A stretch of 37,062 nt of DNA, taken from a virus. The notes under the pieces were generated by a model. That model saw nothing but the letters and a program-made list of their open reading frames with translations. It did not search any database and had not been told where the DNA came from. The stretch lies in IMG/VR virus record IMGVR_UViG_3300017971_000155, positions 1-37,062 of that record; one strand, written 5' to 3'. Both the position numbers and the translations under genes were made by a program. How positions within the stretch are numbered: position 1 is the first letter of the stretch; each line of letters begins with the position of its first letter. This document shows positions 5,150-15,089 of the stretch, piece after piece.

Positions 5150-8100
5150 CTAATACCTCTTTGATCTGTTCTTTTTTGTAGCCTGCTTTTTTAAGCCGCT
5201 CGATCACCTGCTTGCGGTATTTAGGCACATCAATGATGTTTTTAATCTCTACATCTACGCCAGCTTGCTTTAAACGCTCATAAGTATCCATCAAGCGCCT
5301 ATCACTGGGCTTGCCGGGGAAAGCTGATCTTGCCATTTTATAAGGCAATTGATCTACATTGCTATCGGGCATCCCACTAAACCAGAGGTTAACTTTCGAG
5401 CCTTTAGGTATCAGCTCCGCATAGTCATCTTTGCCAATTAGGTCACTGGCTGTGTTGATCTCAACACTTTTGCCAACACTATTAAGCCTCTTAAGCCAAT
5501 CTTTTGACCATTTAAATTTGTCATCCATCCAGGCAAAGGCATCTAAAAACCCACTCTCAGGCCCAGCAATCACATCAGGATCACCCATCACACCAGTCTT
5601 GAGCGGATTATAGTTGGCACTCATTACCGCAAAACCACCTACATCTTTATCATAAACATAAGGCATATCCTCTGCGCCTTGCTCCATTAACTTGCGTAGC
5701 TCTTTCATTTTTTCAGGCTTTCTTAAAAAAGTCCTTTCTATCATCACTCTTTGATCATCATTAAAAACTTGATTTTGCATAACAAAATCCTCAGCCTCAT
5801 CATAGGCCTTTTCTCTAGCCATTCGAGCCTGCTTTTCTGCGGTTTTCTCTTGAATCTCCCCGCGTATTCTTTGCAGATCCTCTTGAGTGGTAGGCTTAAA
5901 CTTTCTAGACTTTCTAAGCTTATCCAGCTTTTTAAGCTCAGCAGGCGTGACCTCTTGACCTAAGCCAATGTCATAAAGCCCTTGTGGCTCTGCCGCAGCT
6001 CTTTTGCCAAGTGGCTTGAATCTCTCAGAGGCCTCAATGACTTGGCCCATTGGTCTCACCTCTTGAGCCTCATCTAAAATGCGGCCTTGGAATCCCTCTC
6101 TGAATTGAGCGGCCTCAGCTTTTTCTGCGGCTTGCCTGCGCAGTTCTTTTCTAGCCTCTAAAAGCTCTCTACCGCTAGCGCGTCTGCCACCGGCCTTTAG
6201 CTCCGCTCGAACATACTCCTCAGCAAATTGAGGCTCGACTTTTAAATTCTTTTCGACAATATCTGGGAAAACTGCGCTTTGATAGACATCCTCATAAACC
6301 GGCAGGCCACCTTGTCTTAAACCTAATACTGGCGCAGCCTCTCCCTCTACTGTTGGCCGCTTGCCAAAGGCTCTAAACTTACTGGCAGCCTCAATGACTT
6401 TCTTTCGCTGCCTGCGGCTGGTCTCCACCCACTGATTCTTTTTAGAATCAAAACGCATGTTGATGGTTTCCTCAGGGCCTTTGAGCGTTACTTTTTTGAT
6501 CTCTTTTGGCACTCGATCTTTGAAACGCTTTAAAACATTGTAAGCGCCGCCCAAATAATCGACATCAGAATAAGGCGCAATGTCTAAAGTGGCCTTTAGC
6601 CCTCTACTTGTGCGCTCTACCTGGATGTCTGTTGCAAAGCCGCCAAATGGTTTACTCAGTTCACTTCTCATATCCTCAAGATATTGATCAGTCTTTTTGA
6701 TGGCTTTTAATTGCTCTTTTTTTGATCTAGCCTCAGCCGCCTCTTTTAGTTTCTCAGTCTGTCGGCGAATTCTCTCAGGCGTTTTCTCACTAAAAGGTAA
6801 TACCGTTTCTTCTTGCACAGATCTGCGCAATATTGTGCCTGCATCCTCTGCACGCTCTTTAGCTAGCTTGGTCGGGAATTGCAGCACGTTATCCACTTTC
6901 TTCACAGTGCCAGCCATGCCAGGCACCACACCTGCTTTTGCAGCCCCTATCCCAGGAATACCAGGCTCAAGCATTGATAAAGCTATAGCACTTGCTGTGC
7001 GGCCTATGCCCTCTTTCATGCCCTGTCGCTCTAGAATCTGTTCATATGATGGGGATAGAGCAGGGTCTCTTAAAAAACGAGACTTTGCCATCCTAATTCC
7101 ACCTAGAGGATCACCCTCTAGGGTCCGGTCTAAAAAACTACGAAAAGGCCCTCCAATACCACTTTCTAGCATCTCAAGTGGGGCCTCCCCGGATCCATAC
7201 TGACGGCCGGTGTCTCGATATTGGCCCCCACCCATCATGGGCTGAGCCTCCATCAATCCGCGCTTTTTAAGCTCACTGGTCGATTGCTCAAACTCAGGAT
7301 CCGCAATTTTTTCAGCATGGATAAGCTCACCATGCCTATTTAAGTGAGCAAGCACCTTTGCCTTAGTCATCGGATCTAGCATCTCATTGCGAGTCACATC
7401 CTCTCTAATTCTTGGGATATCCTCAGGCGCTACATCTACAGGCTGACCAGCTATGAAACCAGCAATGTAAGTGGCTCTAAAATCCCTTACCAAGTCATCT
7501 TTAATGGCATTCGGCAGATCCAGCTTTTTGATCTTTTGAACTGTTGGAATGCCTTTAATAGATAAAACACCATCAAGCATTCTTTTAGTCATCGCAGGGC
7601 CATACTTATCGACCATTAAGCCCATAATGGATCCTGCAATGATGCCAACAGGGCCACCCATAATGGCCCCAACAGCGCCACCCATTCCTGTGCGGCCTGT
7701 AAACACATCACCAACACCCATGCCTAGAAACTGCCAAGCGTTGACGTTTCTTGAGCCTCTGATGAAGTCTCGTGAAAAAGCCTCTTGCATCTGTAGTGAG
7801 CTGATCAACTCTAAAAAATCTTGATCGCCCATTTGAGTGAGCTTTTCAAATTCCTGCCTAAGGGTCATACCCTCGCCACGCTTGCCACTGTTTAAAACAG
7901 TCATGGCTCTAGATAGCTTTTGCTCTGAGCTGGTTTCTCTAAATGTTTTCACCATCTCAACTGCTGCCTCAGCATTGGCTTTTCTGGCAGTAGCAGCTGC
8001 AAGCTCTTGTGACTCCCTGGACTTGTTTTTAGCCCTTTGAATCATCACCTGCTTTTGGAGATCATGCCTGTTTTCAAGCTCAGCCAAGCGATCTTTTGCT

Positions 8101-9914
8101 TTTTGAAAATCCTCGTATGAATCAAGGTTTCGATAAAATTCTTCTTTTCCCTCAAGCGTTGATAGTTTTTTTAGCTCATTTTTAGTCTTGATGTAATCCT
8201 CTACATCCTCAGTAAGATCTACGCCAGTTCTAGCCCCAAGCTCCCTTAAGGCCATGCGCTTATCATTGTTAACAGCCTTATCAATGCTGTTTAGCGAGCT
8301 TGCAATGCGCCTAGACTTACCAAAATACTGCCTAGCCTCAGAAAGAGCTGCCGCATCCTCGGCGACTTGAGCCATCACCTCAGCATAACCAGGGCTTGCC
8401 TCTTTTAAAGACTTATCAAGATACCTACGCACGTTTTTGGCAGCATTTACATCAGGTCTAGAGAATTTACCAAACTCTCCCTCGCCCCAATCTATATAAT
8501 TATCAAGCTGCTTTATGTATCTTTTGGCATCGTATGGTGTGAGCTTGCCGCCAAAGCTTGCAATATCATCTTGCAAAGCTTTTATCTGTAAAGCTATAGG
8601 CCTTGCCTCACCAGCCTCAGGAATACCAGCTAGAAAATCTTCTTTCAAAACCTCTTTGCCAGGCTTTTTAATTCTTAAACCATCAAGAGCATCATCTAAA
8701 ATAGTGGCAGCACCCTCTATGTTAATTTCTTGGCCCTTAAGCTCTTTTTGCAATACCTGCATGGCCTCATCAGAGCCCTTAACCACTTGAGTCTTAAGGC
8801 GATCTAGTGAGGTCTCTATGGTGTCTTGTAGATATAGAGGTGGTGCTACTTTGTTTAGCTGATCATATGACGTTTTGTATTCTCTATCTAAAGTGGTTTT
8901 GGCCTCTTGAAAGGCCTTTTTAATGGCATTATCCTCATCTTTTAAATCTGATACTATTCGAGCCTCAGCCCGCCTGACTCTTTCTTGAGCCTCTTTAAAG
9001 CTGATCTCAGCCTCATCAAGCTCTTTTCTGATCGGGTTTACAATGTCATCAATAGCATTTTTTACAGCCTGAAAATCTTGAGCCTTTGTGATCAACTCTG
9101 GGTTTTCCAGATATTCTTTGATTTTAGCTTCTTCGACACCAAAGCCAGCTGATAAGAATTTCTTACCCGCCCAGCCACTAGCATCCATAAACTTTTTGCC
9201 TGCATAAACGGCAGGCTTAACAGCAGCACCCACAGCCTTTAGTGCCGGAGGTACAGCGGCGGCAAAAGCACCACCGGTCATAATCTGCTGTAATTTGTCT
9301 TGCTCAATAACTTGGCCAGTCTCAGGATCCACATAATCAGGATTGTAAAGAGCACTTTCTGCAGCTCCCAAAGTACCCATGCCAGCTATACGCTGAGACA
9401 TAGGGCCTTTCATCAAGCTACCCTCTGCAAGTCTGCCTGCAGTCTGCAGGCCCTTACCAGCTTTAGCTCCCTTAGCAATTCTGGCAGCCCTGGCAAGCTT
9501 TGACACCGCTTGAGCGCCCTTAGCCGCACCCGCACCGGGAATGGCAAAGCCCGCAAGCTCACCGCCTAAAGCATATCCTGGGGCCTTTGCTTGAGTTTCA
9601 GCCAAGCTTTGGCGGTAGCCTCCGAGTCTTTCTTCATAAGGCGCAGCCTCGCCTAAATCCTCACCTGTTACCGCCTCGTATATGGCTTGGCTCACAGGCT
9701 CAGTGGCTGCTTGTATCTCTGGCAGGTAACCAAAGGTGGCCGACTCCCCGAATCCACTCACAGCGGCCTCAGCTTTCTCACCAGCACTTGGGCCACGCTC
9801 AGCATCTAATTGCTCTTGGGCTCTTTTGGCTGCCACTTGCTCACGTAATCTTTTAAGCTTTACTTGCTCACGTAACTGAGCCAACTGGTCGTTTTCTTGA
9901 TTCTGATCAGCCAT
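5142..9914 (-). CDS. Giant virion protein, probable DNA-ejection (internal) protein
   Basis: A 1590-residue protein, the largest here. Residues 1-45 are charged helix. Residues about 90-260 are Gly/Ala-rich with hydrophobic stretches. About 280-720 are long charged helices, then a second Gly-zipper hydrophobic stretch near 735-775 (GGAVGAIMGGPVGIIAGSIM), and highly charged helical segments to about 1400. A more globular C-terminal region of about 150 residues follows. Membrane-active Gly-rich segments between long helices, and a place after the nozzle region, fit podovirus ejection proteins such as T7 gp16. I see no lytic transglycosylase motif. A siphovirus tape measure is less likely, since no tail-tube or tail-assembly genes are seen. 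Confidence 0.65.
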   Translation of the reverse strand: MADQNQENDQLAQLREQVKLKRLREQVAAKRAQEQLDAERGPSAGEKAEAAVSGFGESATFGYLPEIQAATEPVSQAIYEAVTGEDLGEAAPYEERLGGYRQSLAETQAKAPGYALGGELAGFAIPGAGAAKGAQAVSKLARAARIAKGAKAGKGLQTAGRLAEGSLMKGPMSQRIAGMGTLGAAESALYNPDYVDPETGQVIEQDKLQQIMTGGAFAAAVPPALKAVGAAVKPAVYAGKKFMDASGWAGKKFLSAGFGVEEAKIKEYLENPELITKAQDFQAVKNAIDDIVNPIRKELDEAEISFKEAQERVRRAEARIVSDLKDEDNAIKKAFQEAKTTLDREYKTSYDQLNKVAPPLYLQDTIETSLDRLKTQVVKGSDEAMQVLQKELKGQEINIEGAATILDDALDGLRIKKPGKEVLKEDFLAGIPEAGEARPIALQIKALQDDIASFGGKLTPYDAKRYIKQLDNYIDWGEGEFGKFSRPDVNAAKNVRRYLDKSLKEASPGYAEVMAQVAEDAAALSEARQYFGKSRRIASSLNSIDKAVNNDKRMALRELGARTGVDLTEDVEDYIKTKNELKKLSTLEGKEEFYRNLDSYEDFQKAKDRLAELENRHDLQKQVMIQRAKNKSRESQELAAATARKANAEAAVEMVKTFRETSSEQKLSRAMTVLNSGKRGEGMTLRQEFEKLTQMGDQDFLELISSLQMQEAFSRDFIRGSRNVNAWQFLGMGVGDVFTGRTGMGGAVGAIMGGPVGIIAGSIMGLMVDKYGPAMTKRMLDGVLSIKGIPTVQKIKKLDLPNAIKDDLVRDFRATYIAGFIAGQPVDVAPEDIPRIREDVTRNEMLDPMTKAKVLAHLNRHGELIHAEKIADPEFEQSTSELKKRGLMEAQPMMGGGQYRDTGRQYGSGEAPLEMLESGIGGPFRSFLDRTLEGDPLGGIRMAKSRFLRDPALSPSYEQILERQGMKEGIGRTASAIALSMLEPGIPGIGAAKAGVVPGMAGTVKKVDNVLQFPTKLAKERAEDAGTILRRSVQEETVLPFSEKTPERIRRQTEKLKEAAEARSKKEQLKAIKKTDQYLEDMRSELSKPFGGFATDIQVERTSRGLKATLDIAPYSDVDYLGGAYNVLKRFKDRVPKEIKKVTLKGPEETINMRFDSKKNQWVETSRRQRKKVIEAASKFRAFGKRPTVEGEAAPVLGLRQGGLPVYEDVYQSAVFPDIVEKNLKVEPQFAEEYVRAELKAGGRRASGRELLEARKELRRQAAEKAEAAQFREGFQGRILDEAQEVRPMGQVIEASERFKPLGKRAAAEPQGLYDIGLGQEVTPAELKKLDKLRKSRKFKPTTQEDLQRIRGEIQEKTAEKQARMAREKAYDEAEDFVMQNQVFNDDQRVMIERTFLRKPEKMKELRKLMEQGAEDMPYVYDKDVGGFAVMSANYNPLKTGVMGDPDVIAGPESGFLDAFAWMDDKFKWSKDWLKRLNSVGKSVEINTASDLIGKDDYAELIPKGSKVNLWFSGMPDSNVDQLPYKMARSAFPGKPSDRRLMDTYERLKQAGVDVEIKNIIDVPKYRKQVIERLKKAGYKKEQIKEVLGE

Positions 9915-9922
9915 TTCCCGTC

Positions 9923-10942
9923 CTATTCGTTAAGCTCAGCTTCTAGCTCTTTTCGAGACATTGCATTGATGTCTTTGAGTGGCTTACCGCCCACAGCAGC
10001 CTTTGCTCTTTCTAGCTCCAAAAGTGAATTACCATCTTTATAGGCCTGCATGTAAGCCTCTTGAGATCCATCCTCGTAGCCAGGTACTTCATATGGACTC
10101 ATGCCAAAACTTTGTAGCCGCCGGTCCATTTCTTCACCCATCTTTTGTAGCTTTGTGAGCTGCATCTCTTTGGAATCTGACCAGCTGGGCACAAGTCGTC
10201 TAAAGTTGGCCGCTTCTTCTTTGTTGATAGCGCCACCAGATTGCATCCGGCCAATGGCCTCATTCCACCTGTTAGCAGCAAATGTAAATGGATTATCGCC
10301 TATCATTGTGAACGTATTGTAACCCTCAGCAAAAGCTTTTGACATATCCTTAAGAGCTGCCTTGCCCATAATAATATTATCAAGACGCTTTCTTTCCTCG
10401 GCTCCGAGCTTTTCTATTTTTTGCTGGTAGCCCGCAGGCTGTGCGCCGGCATCTTTTTTCTTAGCCTCAGCCATAGCTTTTTGAGCCTGTGCAGCCCTTA
10501 GGCGTCTTTGACTCTCAGTCTCAATGCTTTTTAAGCGGTACTCTTTTTCCCACTTTTCTTCTTCGCCACGCTCTTTAGCTAGTTGCGCCTCTGCCGCTTG
10601 ACGCTTTTCTTCGGCCGCTTTCGTTTCCATGGCCTCTTTTTCTCGGCCAGCTCTTAGCTCTTTTAATCCAGCCATTCCGGCCTCAGCACCAATGGCACCA
10701 CCCTCATAGCCACCAAAGGCTGCACCGATTAAGGTGGGCAATGTCGTAAGCGCCACATCTGAGCCATACTTATCCCAGAATCCTGGCTTTTCTTCTTTTT
10801 GAGGCTCAGGTGCTGCCGGTGGTGGGGCGGTAGGTGACTTAGTTTTTTGAATGTTCTTAGCTACATCAGATAGGCCCATAGCCTTTTTTTCTTTTCTTTC
10901 CATCGGACCAGCACCTTTAGGCATATCCATCATCCTAGCCAT
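9923..10942 (-). CDS. Probable ejection protein with Gly-zipper segment
   Basis: A 339-residue protein. The N-terminus is basic and Met-rich, followed by a Pro/Ala linker (about 36-50). A hydrophobic Gly-zipper segment lies at about 63-95 (LIGAAFGGYEGGAIGAEAG). Then comes a long Lys/Glu/Ala helix (about 95-170) and a helical C-terminal domain. It starts on the stop codon of the preceding gene (TAATG-type overlap) and is nine bases from the giant gene. By composition and position it belongs with the internal proteins ejected ahead of the DNA, like the P22 gp7/gp20/gp16 set. No specific family is recognised. Confidence 0.6.
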   Translation of the reverse strand: MARMMDMPKGAGPMERKEKKAMGLSDVAKNIQKTKSPTAPPPAAPEPQKEEKPGFWDKYGSDVALTTLPTLIGAAFGGYEGGAIGAEAGMAGLKELRAGREKEAMETKAAEEKRQAAEAQLAKERGEEEKWEKEYRLKSIETESQRRLRAAQAQKAMAEAKKKDAGAQPAGYQQKIEKLGAEERKRLDNIIMGKAALKDMSKAFAEGYNTFTMIGDNPFTFAANRWNEAIGRMQSGGAINKEEAANFRRLVPSWSDSKEMQLTKLQKMGEEMDRRLQSFGMSPYEVPGYEDGSQEAYMQAYKDGNSLLELERAKAAVGGKPLKDINAMSRKELEAELNE

Positions 10943-11772
10943 TATTTCTTACCTCCGCCCTGCCTGCCGGCTGCTGCCGCGTATTCCTTAGCCGCTGCTG
11001 CACTGGCTGCACTTGATCTCTCAGCCACACCAAGACCAGCCTCCCCGAACATGGCAGTAAGCCTGCCCATGATCTCTCTACGCTTTTGCTCTTGGTTATA
11101 TTTCTGCCGCTCTAGCTCACCTGCCTCAGTAGCACCTAGACTTTGTTCATATTGGCCAAGGGATTGCTGCTTTTGAGCTACGTTTTGCAAAAACATATCC
11201 CGCTCTGCAGCCTGCCTTTGCTGTTGTTGTTGCTGCATTAGGCCCATTTGCTGGCCCATGGCCACGCCACCGGCAACACCTGCCCCAGCTTGGGCTCCAC
11301 GCAATTGGCGCTGTTGCATTTGCTCAGCCCTGGAAAGACCTGAAAGCCTAGCCTCTCTGGCTTTTTGAAACGCCTCAGCTCCAAAGCCCTCTTGAGCCTG
11401 CTGTTGGCGCTGGGCAAGAATATCCGACATGGCCCCTGATCTGCCTTGCTCAACCCGGCCTAGAGCGCCCTCACCAAATAGCTGCTGGCCTCTTTGCTCC
11501 CCTCTTAACATATCAAGTTCACGCTGAGTGCGACTTAGCTCCGATTGCTGGGCCTGCTTTTGAATCTCAGGATCCTGCACGACGCGCGTCTCTGTTTTGT
11601 AATCATACTTGGGTTGCCCAGTGTACGGATCTCTGCCTGTCTGGACTAGCTGCCGCTCTTGCACCTCTTTGGTGCCAAGGCCCTTTATCTGCTTCTTAAG
11701 TTGGGCCTCTCTGGACTTGTAGGGATCAGGTTTCGTTACTTTAGCCATTTGCCCGGCAGGATTATATGCCAT
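10942..11772 (-). CDS. Gln-rich virion protein, probable ejection protein
   Basis: A 276-residue protein, unusually rich in Gln (including a run of six), Ala, Gly and Arg and poor in hydrophobic residues, apart from a short Gly/Ala stretch near 160-178. Long helical segments are likely. The last residues are Gly/Lys-rich. It overlaps the upstream GNAT-like gene by 11 bases and the downstream gene by one base. T7 gp14 and P22 internal proteins have comparable Gln/Ala-rich helical composition. The role is inferred from composition and order. Confidence 0.6.
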   Translation of the reverse strand: MAYNPAGQMAKVTKPDPYKSREAQLKKQIKGLGTKEVQERQLVQTGRDPYTGQPKYDYKTETRVVQDPEIQKQAQQSELSRTQRELDMLRGEQRGQQLFGEGALGRVEQGRSGAMSDILAQRQQQAQEGFGAEAFQKAREARLSGLSRAEQMQQRQLRGAQAGAGVAGGVAMGQQMGLMQQQQQQRQAAERDMFLQNVAQKQQSLGQYEQSLGATEAGELERQKYNQEQKRREIMGRLTAMFGEAGLGVAERSSAASAAAAKEYAAAAGRQGGGKK

Positions 11773-12322
11773 CTTTCAAACCCTTTGTTAGATCATTGAG
11801 CCATACATCAAATTCGCCATTTTGATATATTCTCTTTCGTCGTTTCTTCTCATCTTTTAAATCTTTTGGCTGATTCTTGCTGTAAGTCTGGCTTATCACA
11901 CAAGACACATTGCCTACGGAATAGGTGAGGCCCCTTAAAAGCATTCGTTTTCTATAAGATGGCCTAAACCAGATTCCCCTCACTACCAATACGCTATCAA
12001 AAAAGTAGTAATACAGCATAAAACCTATTACCTTTTTGCCACATATCGCTAGCCTTAATTTACAATGCTCCTCTAGCAAATACCAATACAATAAGGCCTC
12101 AAGCTCAGAGCACTCCGTTTCTGTGCCATCGGCTTGCTTATAGGTAAAATACCGATTCTTATCCTCTCGATGTACTTCAAACCAGTAGTCGTTAAGAGCA
12201 AAGAGCATGGCCGTTTTATCGCGGCTCTCATCATAATCTCTGTACTCTACCTTAAGAAAACTATCGTCACCGTCACCGGATTTACGTGATAGTTTTTCAT
12301 CGACACCTGATCTAAAGTCCAT
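11762..12322 (-). CDS. GNAT-like protein in the ejection-gene cluster
   Basis: A 186-residue protein. The middle resembles a GNAT acyltransferase core: a strand with CKLRLAICGKKVIGFMLYY (about 88-106), a strand with VVRGIWFRPSYRKRMLLRGL (about 113-132) that matches the shape of the acetyl-CoA motif (x-P-x-x-R, then a helix), and a basic C-terminus. The usual Gly-rich turn of that motif is replaced by KRML, so catalysis is doubtful. T7-like phages carry a similarly placed gene (gp13 class) beside tail and ejection genes. It overlaps the preceding gene by 76 bases in another frame with no later ATG that keeps the domain, so the overlap seems genuine. Confidence 0.55.
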   Translation of the reverse strand: MDFRSGVDEKLSRKSGDGDDSFLKVEYRDYDESRDKTAMLFALNDYWFEVHREDKNRYFTYKQADGTETECSELEALLYWYLLEEHCKLRLAICGKKVIGFMLYYYFFDSVLVVRGIWFRPSYRKRMLLRGLTYSVGNVSCVISQTYSKNQPKDLKDEKKRRKRIYQNGEFDVWLNDLTKGLKDGI

Positions 12323-12606
12323 TCAGCATCACCATCCACCACCAAGTGAGCTCCCTCACCACCTCTAACAATAATGCGTTGCGTAGGGATACGTTCTCTC
12401 AATTGGTTTCTAAAGCTTTTTTCTTCGCCTGAGGCAAAGGTCACATCAGCCTCTACCCAGCCCTCGAAGTTATCTGCAAATGAAAGCTTGCTCAATCCTG
12501 TAGATAAGGTTTTTAGAGTGATCTGCAAGTCAGTCTCAAGATAGGTATAGACATCCTCAATGCTGCCTAGATACCGCCTGAATTGCCGAAAGATAGGGAA
12601 TCTCAT
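12247..12606 (-). CDS. Small structural protein after the nozzle gene
   Basis: A 119-residue protein whose ATG overlaps the stop of the nozzle gene at a single base. It is predicted mostly beta with a short helical N-terminus. No export signal or membrane segment is seen. Position between the nozzle-like protein and the ejection set suggests a tail completion or tail-needle accessory protein, but I recognise no family. Its last 76 bases also encode the start of the next gene in a different frame. Confidence 0.6.
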   Translation of the reverse strand: MRFPIFRQFRRYLGSIEDVYTYLETDLQITLKTLSTGLSKLSFADNFEGWVEADVTFASGEEKSFRNQLRERIPTQRIIVRGGEGAHLVVDGDAEWTLDQVSMKNYHVNPVTVTIVFLR

Positions 12607-15089
12607 TACTCTTTAATCATCGTCCTATATGGTGCGTTAAGTTCTAGCTCCCAGCCAGTTACATCCACGTTTTGAAGCGGCTCATTGTTATCAATAACAA
12701 AACGAATAGCTTTGGCCTTAATGGGGCCAATCTTGTGCTTTCTATTTGGGTCTGTTACATCGCCATAAGGACTAACACCGTAGGCACTAACCCCATATCC
12801 AAAGCCATTATCAGTAAAATCAATGTCGAATTGGCCAATGACCGAATCATCTAGAAAATCCTTTTCTATGGAGATATTGACTAAATACTGATTAAAGTCC
12901 GTATCCTCAGAGCCAAAGAGCTTAAACCGATTGTACTTTTTAAACACCGATGGCTCGTTTAGGTGATACCAAGCACTTGAGTAGCTGAAAAAAGTGGGCT
13001 CGGTGTCATCATTGTAATCCCAAGCATCTCCCCGATTGTTTTGGCTGTAGAGATAATTGGCAATCCGGCCAAAAGCTACGCTGTTACGCTTTTCAGAGAA
13101 AAATAGCCGGTCATTAAAGATCACAGCACCGGCGGCCATATTCATATTATCCCATTTTAGCCAGGCACCTCGATAATAATCCTGAGTAACCACCACACTA
13201 AAATCATTAGCATAATTAGCGCCAGCAAGTTGGGATTCTGCGGGAATGAATACAATATATTGCTCTTTTTCTCGGTGGTTTACAGCTATGGCACGCTTTA
13301 GGATCGGCACAAGCTCAGGATCATCTACAGTTGATGATATATCAAAAAGAGGCTCAACGCGAGTAGAGATCTCTTTTGGCAGCTGCCCTGACACTAAGCT
13401 ATACACTCCCCGATCTGATAAAAAGTAAAGCTGGCCCCTTACCTCTTGTATTGTTCCATGTGAAGCACAGCCCACATCTTTGGTAATCGTTTCCACTCGG
13501 ATCAATAGATTGGGGATATCTCCGGTGATAATGTGGATAGCTCGCCTTTCAAAAACTGCCATCACTTCATTGTTTTGCTTTAAGCCTGTGATCTTATCCC
13601 CATTGGGGCTTTGCAGTCTTAGGTTTCCAATGGCCAGGTAAAAGCTCTCAGGCTTTCCAACATCCGAAAAGTAAGCAAGGTTTGGGTTATCAAGATTGCC
13701 AGAGATAAACAGCTGGTTATTGTAGCTGGCAATGTACCTGCCCTTAGGCGGCAGATCATTTGAGAATATCGGAATCAAAAGCTCAATGCCTAAATTAGCG
13801 TCTGCAACATTGTCATTGTAGACCTGAGTGGTCGTAAAAGAGTCGTTTGGAATCTCAGCTACTAGAAAGTGGGTTGAGCCACTGTTAGCCGTTCTAAAAA
13901 TCCCTATTCGCAGGTTGTTTGATATAACAGCATTATCAGCAACAGTAACAGCAGCGCCCGCCACGGTAATCGTGCCGACACCTGTTGCGGTGACTTCTCT
14001 TTCGACATAATCTCCACTCACTGAATCAAAGAAATAAGCGGTATCACCGACTTTCATCGTATGGTTACCGCCAGAGCCATCATCTACCGTAATGGTGTTC
14101 ACTGGCCCTTGCGCGCCCGCAACTATAGCACAATTGGTGTTGAATCCGCTAGAGGCTTGGATGTTACTAACTGTTACATCTATGGATTGGTTAGTGGATA
14201 CTAGTGAGCCGGAGGTATCAGATCCGTTACCCTCTGCAATATTTCCGGCGGCATCAAACTGATAATAAGCAAGGCGATAAGTATAAGTACCATTAGGGTT
14301 ACCAGCGCCACTAAGAGCCGCAGTAGGCTGTGCAGGCTTCGGTAGGCCTGCCTTATAAGCGTTTTGGCCGTCATACTTAATGACTTCATCATATCCATTT
14401 GAAAAGTAGATCACATTGTTAAGCTGCACCCAAGACGTATTTTCAAAGTCTGCATCATCTTTGAAAGTCACATTGCCCGGTAAAAGGCTTGCCAGAGGCT
14501 GGTTAGCGTCATTCCAACAATGGTTAGACAAGGTGTGATCGCCCTCAGCTAAATTGATGCCTCGGGCTAGCTCTAAAAAAGCGGCAGGGGATGCGGTGTC
14601 GCCTACAATGGTGGCACTAAAATTGGCCAATGCATCTATTGCTGTTTTAAGGTCTGAAAGTGTTACCGGAGTTGCCTCATCTATCCCCTTGCCCAGAGAA
14701 AAGTCTAAAACGAGAGTGGTATTTTCTACGATCTGGCACTTGTATTCATCAGCACTAGGATCAAAGAATAACTCTAAAACCACTGAAAGCTCAGCGCCTG
14801 AATAGCTTAACGTAATTGTGTTTTCTTGTAAGACCTCAAGCTTTTCAGAGATCGCTATGAGAATCTCTTGCTCTGCGGCTGTTGTAGGATCAATTCTGTT
14901 ATACACAGCCAGACCAGCGCCGCCAGACTCGCAAGCAGTACCGCGATAACCAACACGCTTAGAGATATTGCCGTTTTTCCGGTATTCAGCATTGAGCATA
15001 TCAGATGCAAATTGCGGCTCCCTGACAATATCTGAGCTTTTAAGATCAAGCCCAAAGTGGTTTACAAATTGCTTTACAAGATTGGCCAC
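12606..15089 (-). CDS. Tail nozzle / stabilisation-type protein (beta-propeller-like)
   Basis: An 827-residue protein with a GTG start directly after the adaptor gene. The N-terminus (MANLVKQFVNHFGLDL then SKRVGYRG) resembles podovirus nozzle proteins that begin by listing mesh-like strands. Around residues 480-570 the pattern KPESFYLAIGNL, GDKITGLKQ, VMAVFERRAIHIITG and FLSDRGVYSL is typical of the P22 gp10/T7 gp12-type propeller of the tail nozzle. Insertions at about 250-420 look like Ig-like strands. The product should form the distal tail tube. Domain identity is read from repeated motif style, not alignment. Confidence 0.7.
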   Translation of the reverse strand: MANLVKQFVNHFGLDLKSSDIVREPQFASDMLNAEYRKNGNISKRVGYRGTACESGGAGLAVYNRIDPTTAAEQEILIAISEKLEVLQENTITLSYSGAELSVVLELFFDPSADEYKCQIVENTTLVLDFSLGKGIDEATPVTLSDLKTAIDALANFSATIVGDTASPAAFLELARGINLAEGDHTLSNHCWNDANQPLASLLPGNVTFKDDADFENTSWVQLNNVIYFSNGYDEVIKYDGQNAYKAGLPKPAQPTAALSGAGNPNGTYTYRLAYYQFDAAGNIAEGNGSDTSGSLVSTNQSIDVTVSNIQASSGFNTNCAIVAGAQGPVNTITVDDGSGGNHTMKVGDTAYFFDSVSGDYVEREVTATGVGTITVAGAAVTVADNAVISNNLRIGIFRTANSGSTHFLVAEIPNDSFTTTQVYNDNVADANLGIELLIPIFSNDLPPKGRYIASYNNQLFISGNLDNPNLAYFSDVGKPESFYLAIGNLRLQSPNGDKITGLKQNNEVMAVFERRAIHIITGDIPNLLIRVETITKDVGCASHGTIQEVRGQLYFLSDRGVYSLVSGQLPKEISTRVEPLFDISSTVDDPELVPILKRAIAVNHREKEQYIVFIPAESQLAGANYANDFSVVVTQDYYRGAWLKWDNMNMAAGAVIFNDRLFFSEKRNSVAFGRIANYLYSQNNRGDAWDYNDDTEPTFFSYSSAWYHLNEPSVFKKYNRFKLFGSEDTDFNQYLVNISIEKDFLDDSVIGQFDIDFTDNGFGYGVSAYGVSPYGDVTDPNRKHKIGPIKAKAIRFVIDNNEPLQNVDVTGWELELNAPYRTMIKE

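Noticed and set aside
6697-7203. 168-codon plus-strand open frame within the giant ejection gene
   Set aside because: Antisense shadow of a Lys/Glu/Ala-rich gene; no start signals and no plausible protein features.
14201-14398. 65-codon minus-strand frame with membrane-like segments inside the nozzle gene
   Set aside because: It is an alternative frame of a long, continuous, well-supported gene and has no ribosome-binding sequence.
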